A stretch of 64,000 bases of DNA from Nereocystis luetkeana. Taxonomy: Eukaryota > Sar > Phaeophyceae > Laminariales > Laminariaceae. Below the pieces are notes generated by a model. The model made no database searches, was not told where the DNA came from, and was given only the letters and a program-made list of their open reading frames with translations. The DNA is taken from contig JARUPZ010000037.1 of NCBI GenBank assembly GCA_031213475.1, positions 682,001-746,000 on the forward strand, read 5' to 3'. Of the stretch, positions 46,501 to 58,500 are shown one piece after another. The position numbers and the translations under genes are program-made. Every line of letters starts with the position of its first letter. Within the stretch, counting starts at the first letter, position 1.

Positions 46501-49500
46501 GCCAAGGTAGTTGACGTACGTTACTTCAGAAGACGTGAACATGAACAAGTCCGACAAAAAATATGACTTGAAGTATTTCGCAGTACTGTTCATTCCCGAC
46601 GACTGCTACTCACGATATGATACTCCGTACGAATTTACTACCGTTAGGCGTTGGGAACATGACTTACGTTAGGCCTTGGGAGCAGCAACTAGCCTGCAAC
46701 GCCTCCCCTTTCCGCCTGGTGTCTATCGCCTGTCGCTTCCGATGATACGAATGCGTGATCGACAGGACTGTGCTTTCTATTTTGACATGAATGAGAAGAC
46801 GGGCAAGGTGGACTGGACCACGCCGCACGTCCTCTTCGAAGGCCGGGCTATCGTCGACTTCAATGCAGACCCGAAGACAGGTATGGCGCCATGGTAGATG
46901 GGGCGTTAACGTTGCCTTGTTGCCTTTACAACAGCAACGACAACAACATCGAGAATTCAGAACAACAATAGCCCTATTACGGGGGACCATAGTTAATAGG
47001 ACCAAATAATGTTGGTAAAAATGGTTAAATATGTAGGTTTTTATGTATACCATTGGTCCTATTAACTATGGTCCCCCGTAATAGTACACCATTGCATTTT
47101 GGTTTCCATTCCTGTCAGGTGGGTGTTGTTGATACGCCTATCCTTGCCAAGATACACGTCTTGTTGCCGCCCTCACTATTTTGTATATTGTTCGGTAAAG
47201 TCGGACTCCTCGTATACCAACTATTAATACTATGAGGACTGCTGTATGGGTATTCAAGAGTCATGAGTGATGATGAAATAGAGCAAACTCTACTGTTGGG
47301 CTATTAATGGTGCACTTCAGGTGCGTGATTTATTAATAGTAACGCGGGTACTTAGCCGGGTATGACCAACAAATCAGCTTTTATACCAGGGTACCCCTGA
47401 GCCAGAGTACATAACGAAGTACCCTTCTTGGACTAACACTACTGAACATACTGAACACACCCTTGACCACACTAGTACAGTAGTTAGTACTGTAAAGCCA
47501 CTTTTCGGGTGCGGTAGGCTACACTTGCCAAGTACTACTCTGTGTACGAACCCTGTCCTCCACATACTGCTGTACTTTTGTGTATCGAGAGATACTTCAT
47601 ATATATGGCAGCTGCTATACCGAACGTATGTGGGTTGTAATTTACTATTTTGGCAATTCGGGGGCACTATACTTGCTACCAGGTACGACTCGTATAGGAT
47701 TTCGGTAAGTACTATTTCGGGGGACTGTAGTAAATAGGACCAAAGATTGGTAGTAAAAATAGGGAAATATAGTGGTTTTTGTGTGTACCGTAAGTCGTAT
47801 TTACTATTACGAGGGACCATAGTTAATAGGACCTATGGTATACATAAACACCTTTATATTTAACCATTTTCATTAACCATATTTGGTCCTAATAACTATG
47901 ATCCCCCGTAATAGGGTCCCCAGTAAAATAAGCTCATATTTGAAGTTTTCTTTGTTGGTTCGTTCGTCGGTGTGTTCGTTGTTTTTTGTTTGTTTATTTA
48001 TCCTCCGGCGGATTGGCAAAAATATTACCTGGTAAAAGAATCAAGCTCACCGCACTTCGTGTCGTGGGCCAATTCAACCCATAAATGTTGGTTTGTTTGT
48101 GCAGGTGTCCTGTACGCCATCGACGCGAAGTTCTCTATCCTCATGAGAATATCTGCTGTCGGAGGGCCTCTGTCTTCGGGGGGACCAAGCATCGTGCTTG
48201 AGGCCGACGTTGTCGATGGCCCGGTGAGCTTTACAGCTCACAGCAGTAGTTGACCGTCTATTCATCTATTCATACGTTTGACGCTCCACACTCAGTTTTG
48301 CAGGCATTTTCACCAATGATGTCGGATTACCGCATTTCCTCGTTACGGCGAGGCTGATTTGGCGGTAAGTAATGAGGATGGGCCGCGGTAGTTACTGTAG
48401 GCCCCCTGCCCCATATATACTAAGGCCATACATTTCTACAGGAAACCAGTTTTTTTCTTGTGGTGGAAAGCGAGTTTAGAAGCCTTAAATTCGAGTAGCG
48501 TTTGTTACGTAACATTTTTAGTCTACATTCCCTACATTTTGCCACCTTTTCAAGCACTTTTGCATCCCACCAGGGCAGCTCCTGCCTCCCGTGTTTCCAC
48601 TTTTGAGATTGTGCTGTGTCCCTGCGACCTGCGGCAACCATGGCGATAGCATCTTGGATAGCGACGAAGTCCAAGCACGCTGGTATCCGTAAGAAGTTTG
48701 AGGCGCTACATACAGCAGGAAGAAAAACAGTTCGTACATACCTGGTATACTGGGTGAAACGAATAAAATAAAATAAAAGCAAGAAGGTTTTTCTAACATT
48801 CATGTACGTGTCTGTTGATCCCAGCGGGGATGTGTCTTGAACGTCCCCCGTTTTGCTGCGATTACCCGTAGGAATGTAATATGTCCGAAAATGGCGTAAT
48901 TACTTTAAGCACGAGAATTTCCAGCCGTAATCCGACATCACTGATTTTCACACGTTTGACGATCTGGTCATTTGACGGCCTATTCATGTTTTCAACCCGC
49001 CAAGACCTCCTTGAATTTCATATAGTATTTCCAGTGTGGGGAATTCCTTGACGGCTGCCGATGGGCATTGAGCTTCAACGTACGAGTAGTATCACAGCAG
49101 TATCACTCGCAGCTTGCGAAGACGAGCTTCGGCGAAATACTCGATCTCACAGCGACCAGAGCTGGCTTCTTTGCTGTTTTACAGAAAAAGTGCCGATCCG
49201 ATTTTGGCAGCCAAGCGTCCTCGATTATTTTTTCCCCAGTATTGTTGTACGCAGCGTTGACGTTGATTTTTTTTAGTAAACGTGTTGATTGTTAGTCTTG
49301 TGCCTCGAAGGATTGAATGAAAAGGCAGGCTTTGCGCCGCTGGTCATGTCTCCAGACTCGGCAGTCGGCAGATAGTGATGGTTGGCCAATGGAATATGAT
49401 ACAGTAGTAATGTACAGCAGTGATAGGAATGACCTGGTCCACTCTGCGGGGGTAGGTGGCTTTAGAAGGCATCGGGAGGATCGTGCTGGGAGATGCCCCA

Positions 49501-52500
49501 CCTCAGCTCGCTATCATATCGTGTCTATCCTCATCCTGATGTGTATCATATCATGACTATGTATGACCATACAGCAGCAGCACTATCGATAGTGTAGTAA
49601 CGAGATCAATGGGATACGGCATTGACAGGAAATTACATAACTAAACCAGTATTTTACCTCATATTGCAACTATGGCAGGTGATGAGAATGATATTAATAA
49701 TATTACGGGGGACCACAGTAAACAGGACCTACGGTACACACAAAAACCTACCTGGTATATATTTTCTTACTTTCACTATTAATAACAGCAGTAGTTGGTT
49801 CTATATACTATGCCCCCCCGTAATAGTACTGTTTTGAAGATAATAACAGTTTAGTATTAATAGTATATTTAGTTGATGTAGACTGGTTCGGCGCAAAATA
49901 GACAGCACAGCAGTATAGAGCCACAATTGACAAATACACACCACCATATTATTACCATGTTAGCTTGAACACATTACTCACTTTTTGGGGGGCACTCAGT
50001 AAAATTGGATTACAGCAGTAGTGAGTAATCGTGCTCAACAACGAGCGCTGCACTACTGCTGTAGACCCTACCAGGTTCTGGCGTACAATAGCCTATGGTA
50101 TTAATAGCCTACGAGTATGCTCAAGGTTGTTCAAGCATGGTGTCACAGTATGGTTCTAACACTTGCTCATACCTGGTGTCGTATTAGGTAAGCTTATTAT
50201 TGGCGGGCCCATACTGCTATGATACCAGTACTATAGTAGTAGACTCTAGCAGATCGCCACTACTCATAACTCGTATTCATAAGCACTTGTACTCTAGCAG
50301 ACCGTGGTTTGACCCCCATACTTTTTTTTTACTGACCGCGCCTCTCCATACACGGAAACTCATCGCATCGCATGGTATAATGAGGTCAAGAGAGACCCTG
50401 CCTTGATGCGACCAAAACCCCGCCCTCCTATTACCGGCAATAGCATGTCTGCTTGTGCTTGTGCGCCCTTTTTTGTCGCATTTTTGTTGTTGGTTCCTTT
50501 GTTTTATGGAATTGCCTTTTGATGTTACCCTTGACTCGACCGAACATGTTTGCTGGCACGCCCGTTGTTGTTTTGGTTGCATTTTTTTTTTTTTGTTGTG
50601 CAGTTGCCTTTGGAGGTTACCCTTGACGCCTCAAACTCATCCGACGCCGAAGGGATTGTTAGCCTAAACTGGGACTGCGAAGGAGACGGAAAGTTCGAGG
50701 CTACGAGCGACTGGACCGTTGCTAACGGGAGAACGCACGTCTGCACCTACGCGGAAGACGGTGCCTTTGAAGCCACAGTCCAGGCCACAAACTCGCTGGT
50801 GTGTACCTCGTCTACATACTTCGTACCTGGTACCTACGTATGTTTTTTTTTCTGTAGTGCCATTTTACTAACTGTCCTGTTCTGTTTTTTTTTGTCTTTT
50901 GGTAGGTATATGTTTTCGCATTTCAACCGTAGTTTCCACCCATCGGCATCGGCATCTACTACAGTACCAGACAGCAGTCTAGCGCAGTGTCCGCGCTGAT
51001 TCTTCTCCCCAGACAGAGAAGCACGCCCATATTTCCGTGTTGGTTATTTGAAGCCAGAGCGAGAAGGGCACACAATTTACGTCATGATGCTTCACCCCAG
51101 AGATACGCAAGAGACCCTCAAGAGATACTCAAGAGATACTCAAGAGATACTCAAGAGATACTCAAGAGATACTCAAGAGATACTCAAGAGATACTCAAGA
51201 GATACTCAAGAGATACTCAAGAGATACTCAAGAGATACTCAAGAGATACTCAAGAGATACTCAAGAGATACTCAAGAGATACTCAAGAGATACTCAGGAG
51301 ATACTCAGGAGATACTCAAGAGATACTCAAGAGATACTCAGGAGATATCCAAGAGATATCCAAGAGATACTCAAGAGATACTCAAGAGATACTCAAGCTC
51401 TGTGGTCGCGAACTGCGTGACAGAGAAAAGACATCGCACATGGCAAGCCAGGCGTAATGGGTGCGAAAGAAGGACGTAAACATGCCAGGCACATAGAAGT
51501 ACCAGATACGAATCCCCTAATATGGTAGAGCTATAGAGTACTGGTATGGAGCAAGCAAACTGCGCCCTTGCTTTTGTTGACGTGCTGTACCTGGTATATG
51601 CTATATGCTGCTACCGGTACAACGTAGTGACTGCACTGAACAGGGCACAGGGAAAAACAGAGCACGTGTAAACTCTGCTCCGTTTAGTATTAATAGTCAT
51701 CGTATGAATAGTTGGACGGCCGACAAAACACTCGAGAACGTAGTGTTCAATTTTTGTGATGCGCTGCTTCTGCATGTATCGACGTGTGCATTTCGTTCTC
51801 TCGGCGCGGGGGGGTCCAGCGAGCCAACCCGTACAATCGGGCCCACAACATTCCACCGACTTATCCCTCCGTACTTCTCCCCCTCCCTCCCTCATTGCCT
51901 CCCTACCTATACAACTCCCTACCTCCGCCTACCTCCGCCTACCTCCTTTCTCAGAACGAAACCTCCTCCAAGTCTGTGGAAATTGTGGCTGGAAATGCCG
52001 TCGGTATGACGGAAGTACCGACGGCCGCTCCCCAGTCCGCTCCGACAGTTGCACCTGCCCCGACCGTTTCGCCGGTCGCGGCACCCATCGGAGGCGCGCT
52101 GGAGTCGCCGCCCGAGCTGGAGTGGGAGTTGGACGAAGCTTCGGGGATGTTTGTCGGGGAAGTGGAGGTCGGGGTGGTGACGTTGGACAACTTCTGGGGA
52201 GTGACCACCACGCGCGGATTCAACGGACAGGTGTGCTGTCTGCTTTCGTTTGGTCTCGTTGTGGTTACTTTGGTTTTGGTGGTGTTGTTGGTTTCGATGT
52301 TGCTGTGCTTCCTTCGTCGCGACGTGCTGAGGATTGTTTGATCGGGGACTGCAGTCAAAACGAATTGAAAGTTTATGTGATACGGCGTACCTGGTACGTA
52401 CCAGTACCAGTACCAGGTATGCACGAAAGGGAAGAGGGGGGAAAGGAGAAGGCAGGACTCGGGGGGAGAGCGTTGATTTGTTTTGCTGTGTTTTAAATTG

Positions 52501-55500
52501 GTGTTTTGGGTCGTTGTTCATAACGAAGTTGATGCACCCGGCTTGGCCGATTTTCTGCATGCACTACTGACTACGTACTGCGTTGACTATTATGTATATA
52601 TACTTAGTAGGTGGGTGGTAGAGTGCGGTGGGTATCATTTGGTCGGTGCTTCAGTCGCGCGTGAGTGTCATGGCCTGTTGCCCTAGGCTTTGCCAGAAGG
52701 CCTTGACCAGCGTTCCTTGTCCAACGTAGAGGAAACGGTGTTTTGAACGGCGGTGTTATCGGCGTTGATGGTCGGCGGTGATTCACGCCACGGGGTACTC
52801 GCTCCGCTGTCATAGATGGCCTGGTGCTGCAGTGGCTGGAGTGATTTGGGCGAAGGTCAAGCAGGAAACCATTAAGGCATCCCGCGCGTATGGTTCATGG
52901 GGGGAAATGGTCCTCTTTTGGCGAGGCGGTAGACTCTTCTGCTGTAAACTACTGCTGCAGACCCTACACTAGTGTTGTTACCTTACCCTCCGGCACCGCC
53001 GTTGTGCCATCGCTCTTTTAGGTCTTTGGATTTCTCGATTGCCGCTTTTCCCCTGTCCTTTCGCCTCATTACACTTCCGCTTGCACTTACGCTTGCTCCC
53101 ACTTTCTCCTTTTTCGATCGATCTCGTTGGCCGTTTTATGCTTTTATGGCCAAATCAGATCCCGGGCCCGACGATGCGAATGGAAGCGTGCCAGACGTAC
53201 CAGGTCACTGTGACGAACTCTCTAGAGGGGCCTAACCCGGGCGGGAAGTGGAACACAATGAAGGATCCCAATACCACCAACATACACACCCATGGACTGC
53301 ACATCTCGGGCGAGAGTCCCGCCGATGACGTTCTGTACGTCAAAATCACCCCGGGAGAGAGTCATACATGTGAGAACGAGGAACCAAAGCCCGCCGAGGA
53401 CGGTGGGTGCTAGAATCTGGTGCAACATCTTGCACACCGGTGCGCCTTTCGTAAGTCGCAACGCTTGTGCATCAAATCCTGGGAAAAAAACTTGGAACGG
53501 CATGGGATGACAGTACGCCGGTACAGATTCCTCCAACACTATTGAACACTATTAGTAATACCAGGTATCAAATAGTACTACCGGTATACCAGGTACCAGG
53601 TACGAGATATTAACCATCTTTGAAAATGTTGCAGTGCCAAAAAGGTAGTTGGACGTGTTATTTGCTCGGCCCCTGACATTGTGTCAAGAGGGACCTTGCA
53701 GGTTCCTTTTGAGCAGAGCCAATTACTGTAACTCAATCTGTTCACCCTCCCTGTTTTTTTTCATTATTTCCCGCTCGGCGTCTTGCTTCAGACGAGTACA
53801 CGATTCCGTGTGACCATGCCGGAGGAACCTTCTGGTATCACCCCCACCACCACGGCTCTACTTCCCTGCAGATGGGCGGGGGTGCCATGGGGGCCCTCAT
53901 CATCCAAGACAGACCAGACATCCACGCCATCCCCGACCAGATAGCCAACATGCCGGAGATCGTGCTTACCATACAGGTGACGGTTTCAACTTGCATTCAA
54001 AAACTTGCAGTCAATCAGAAGTTGCGATCCGCCTGGACATCCTGAGTTGCCGGGTGGTGTGTCGCTGGTGGTATGTACATATGCTGCGTAGTTACGGTGG
54101 GGGGCGTGGCGTTCTATGAAATTGTGCAGCATCATGATGGTGTCCGTTTGGTCGCATTCAACCATTTGTGCTGGATAGCGCGTTCGCCCGTTAGCTTTGA
54201 CGCTGCACAAGTCGCCCATGTAACCGCATACGCGCGAATAATATTTTTGTACTTGTAAGATAATTTGTCGCTGTTTTGTTCATCCTTCTCTTCCATGGTC
54301 GTGCAGAGTCGTCCAGCAGCATATGGGCCATACCACCGGTACATTCTATGGGTACTGTAGGGTTACTTACTGCCGCTGTTGCTCTGGTCGTCTTTATAGC
54401 TGCAGTCACCTTTGTGGGTATAAGCTACTTGAAATTAGGGTGGGATCGTTTTCGAAGTTGGACAATGGTTTGAGGTTGGCTTGTAGGAAAAGTCCCATCG
54501 CGTAACATATTTATGTACGTCCTCGTTCTTCTTTCCTTCTCCCTTCCCCCCATGGTCGTATCGTCTGCATCGTATCTATCGTACAGGAAATGAACCCAGA
54601 GCTGTCTTTGTTTGACAGGGACGCCTGCGGTGACGAGCTGTACAGCACCACTGCCACCTCAATGTACGTTTACAGTAGTATCATGCATGAAACGCCATAT
54701 ACATAGGGTGCACGTTTTTGAAAGTCTCGCGTTTTCGGTACCCACGGTCGGCTTCTCTTTTTCGTGTACTGTCTATCCTACTGTCCTATTCCTATACTGC
54801 CAACTGCCGTATACCACGCAAGATTACACACCCCCTAAGACGAATTTCCGTCTCGATTTTATCTTGAAGTATGACATAGGGGGGCACAGACAACGCCAAT
54901 GGTGCCTGTGGCATCACCTCGGTGAGCTATTTCCGTGGATACGTCGTCGCTCGGCGGTTGCATTCCACCCGCTGTGGAAAATTGGTAAAAGCAGGGGGTG
55001 TGGTATATTTACCCTTCCAGGACTGCAGTCCCGTTTTAAGGACAAACTACTCATTATAATTTGGGTGGTTTGTCCGCAAGAGTGATCGAAAGAGACTGCG
55101 CTCCTAAAGGGGTTGAGAGTTGCGCGGCAATCTATTGTCCAGCTATTATTTGTATAAATATGTACCATGGTATCGGTATCTCCTACCTCTTCACGGCGGA
55201 GGTGATAATGTGTTGTATCACTATTAATAGTGATGGTACGAGGTAGCTCTCTGGACTAGACGATGAAGTGAAGGACCAGCACGGACACTGCGGGCCGGAT
55301 GCCGACGGGTATGCACATGATGGAAATACTGGTCAGATGTGAAGGATTACGCATGGAATATACGCATATACCTGGTACACGTGCATGACAAAGTGCCTTC
55401 GGCGGAGCTATCTGGGCTGATTCCGACTAATTCTATTCCGGGGGACCATAGTTAATAGGACCAAATATTGTTAGTAAAAATGGTTAAATAGATAGGTTTT

Positions 55501-58500
55501 TGTGTATAACAGGTCCTATTAAGTCCCCCGTAATAGTATGTCATGCTTTTTTTTAACGACGTTGTCGTCGTGATGCCTCTGCCTGCCTTGTCCTTGTCCT
55601 TGTCTTTCAGCCACTACCTCGTGAGCGGCCAAGTGGTTCCGACGATCGAGATGACCGCCGGAGTCTGGATGCGCTTCCGAATGGCGTTCGCTGGACACGG
55701 AGCGAATCACGCCATCTCTCTACTAGACCCGGACGGTGACTGCGAGATGGGCGTGTTGGCGAAGGACGGAGTGTACCTGGGAGAGGTGCCTAGGATGGAG
55801 CCCGTGCTCTTTTTCACGGCAGCTTCCAGGTGACCACTCTATCTTTCTCTCTTCCAACATGTATACGTCGTGTACAGTCAGCGATTTGTTTCATGTGCAA
55901 GTCCAGTGGCCACTATTAATATAGTAAATCCCAGCAGGAGTCACTCGTTCGTAGTCACAAAGTCACCATTTATACCAGTGTTGTATTTGTCACATGTAAC
56001 TCCTGTAGTGACCGTCTCTAGCCACAAGTCACATGACAGTCACAAAGGCACTATGACAGAGGGTCGGTGAGAACCGAAGAGGCGACGGCGGCATGGCGAT
56101 CGACATCGGCATCGAATATCAACCTTGTCTTGATTCGTTCTTGGGTCGCACCGCATCGTACTGCAACATTCGTTTTGTCTTTCAATTGCTCAATCGATCC
56201 GTCCTCGCCTGTTGCCATTTGAAAATTACAGCGCGCACGTCTGAAACAACCCCCCCCCCCCCCCAACCGTTCCACCCTCTACCCTACCCTGTCCCTCGAT
56301 CTTGCCGCGCTGTTTTTTTCGTTTTGTTCGTGCTGGTGGTGACGTGCTCTTGCTATATTAATAGTTGTTTTCATATATATACTGATATTACTGCTGTATC
56401 CTGCTTGCTATCTTTGTGTTCGTTGTGGTTGTGTGCAGGGTTGATGCGGCGATACGCTGCTCGAGTGCTGGGAACTTCGACGTTAGAATAAAATCCGCGC
56501 TTACCGGTGGAGATACCGTGCCAATCGCGGTGCTCAGGGCTGAGGCGGGCTCGGCCGATGCCGACGATGACCTAGAGACGTGGACGCCGTGCAGGTGAGA
56601 CATCTCCACATAATGATTAGTTGACTCGGTGATTATTTGACTTAGCACTCTGTCCCCAAGTATAGACCGCTTGTTAGTTTGTCAGCGTTCATTCCAAGTA
56701 GTCCTCAGATTGCGGTCCATAGTGTATGGGTATGGGTATCGCCGTTAACAAGTTACGTCATCTCGTCAGAAGCTATTGCCGGGCTGGAACGAGTCTCCAC
56801 CTCCCCCCCCCATTTCCTTTGGTCGCCTTTTCGCAACATGCCCTCCTTCCCTCCCTCCCTCCCTCCGTCTAGCCCTTCCTCCGTCCATTCGAATCCAACG
56901 TTGACGTGCTTCACCCGATTTGAGCTGTTGATATGATGTGACTGCAACTACATTTGTCCGATCTCGATTCGTATTTGAAAAACGATACTTCTACGCCAAC
57001 TCCATTCGCCCGATACCAAAATACATTCGTCCAATGTAGACTCCGAATCCATCTCTGGCTCCGTTTATCCAGTTTAGACCCCCATTCCAACCCCGATCCC
57101 AACTCCGGTTGGAAGTCCGATCCTAACACCGACTCCCTTCATCAGGTTGCAACTCCCATTCCAACTGCGATCCGTACTCCGACTTCAACTCAATCTCAAA
57201 TCCGACCACGACTCCGCCCGCATGTCCGTTTCCGACCGTAGCTTGTGACGCCAAACCCATCTCCTACGACCTCACATGTATCGTGTACTGGTTCAAATCT
57301 CTCTCGGAACACGGCAGACCGTACTACCTTGAAGACCTCGCCGGCCTAGACTTCAATCAGTCAGACACTCTGGGGCTGCTAGTCAGGGAGACGATCGGCG
57401 GCAAGTACTTCACGGGGCCCGAGGATTTCCTGATGAACATGAGCGCCGATGGGGTGCAGCAATGGAACTTGTTGGGGTCGGAGCAGCACCCGTTCCACCT
57501 GCACGTGAACCATATGCAGTTTGTGAACGTGGAAGGGCCTTCGCTCGTCCCCGGCTGGAACCATGTGGGGGATTGGATCGACACGGTCTCAAGTGAGTTC
57601 ATGTGTATCAATGTTGTCGACTTTTTCGAGTGACTTTTCTGATGTTAACGACGTTGCACGTACGGAGTGAGTCTTCTACTGTATTGCTGTAGTCAGGGCT
57701 AAAACGGGTCGGGTCACATCTGGCGGATCGGGTAAGGGCAACCCGACCCGACCCGTGAGATTTCAAAAACCTCCTGACCCGACCCGACCCGTGATTTAAA
57801 AAAAATCCTGGCCCGATCCGCGGGTCAGGAGCTGCTGATTTACTCGGCCGCCTAACTTATACGTAAATTATGCCTTACCTTTTGAGCTGGGTGATGAAGG
57901 AGACCCGTGCCGTCCGTCCCCAAAAAATAACAAGTATCGGGTTTTTTCAAGGCCTTGCACCAGCACACAAGAAAAATGACAACCGGCATTTACAAGGATG
58001 TCGTACAAATCTCCACTACAAGGTACCGTGTATAGCAAGGTTTCCTGGTGAGAGCTGTTATACGTACCCGACATGCTCTGTACTTTGCGACCGAAACATG
58101 AGTTGACATGGTCTGAATTGACGCGGTCTGAGTAAGTGAGTCTATCTTTTGTAGAAGCGTAACATCACTCAGCTGCACCCACCAGTATACCTGGTATACG
58201 TTATTTCCCATTATACACCAGCATGCCATTACTGCTTGCGCGACGGCCAGAGGACCGGCGCTGTGGTGGAGGCAGCAAACGCCGCGCGGGGTTTATTTCC
58301 GCTGGAGCAAACCATCACAATTGCAGCAGAGCAGCAGTCGCAGTATACTGCTTTGACAACAGCAGAATAGCAGTAAACTTATTACACGACGTCGTATCAT
58401 ATGCCGTACCAGGTACCTCGTACCTCGTATACCATAAACGTGTACCGCCTATAACCCCATTTCCGGCCGTGCACCCCTTGCTGCACGTGTGTTGTCTCTC

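Larger units (their letters stand above)
28540..48223 (+). other. Glucose/sorbosone dehydrogenase-like beta-propeller exons (exons 1-9)
   Basis: Exon 1 gives the signal peptide and MFIAFKAGAVRIYP, matching the first blade of soluble quinoprotein dehydrogenase-like proteins. Exon 2 gives LGLLNFRLHPDW (family GLLGIAFHPDF). Exon 3 gives SNHHGGGGMAF and the following GD (family HxGG...GxDGxLY...GD). Exon 5 gives KGFRNPFRLTV and NHGWPCIEG (family GxRNPFR, NYGWPxIEG). Exon 7 gives AYIYMGAHLPERYLNALFIGDYSK (20-residue core of the closing blade). The Arg-Asn pair of RNP corresponds to PQQ-contacting residues in bacterial soluble glucose dehydrogenase. Many eukaryotic members (HHIP-like) are not proven enzymes, so activity is open. 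Confidence 0.8.

Noticed and set aside
50987..51479. Two ORFs of 143-156 codons with RYSRDTQEILK repeats
   Set aside because: They arise from the 11-bp satellite, which is open in every plus frame, and lie within an intron.
57242..57317. Upstream extension of oxidase exon 17 to an acceptor at 57241
   Set aside because: That start breaks the reading phase with exon 16. The acceptor at 57317 restores both the phase and the RPYYLEDL motif.
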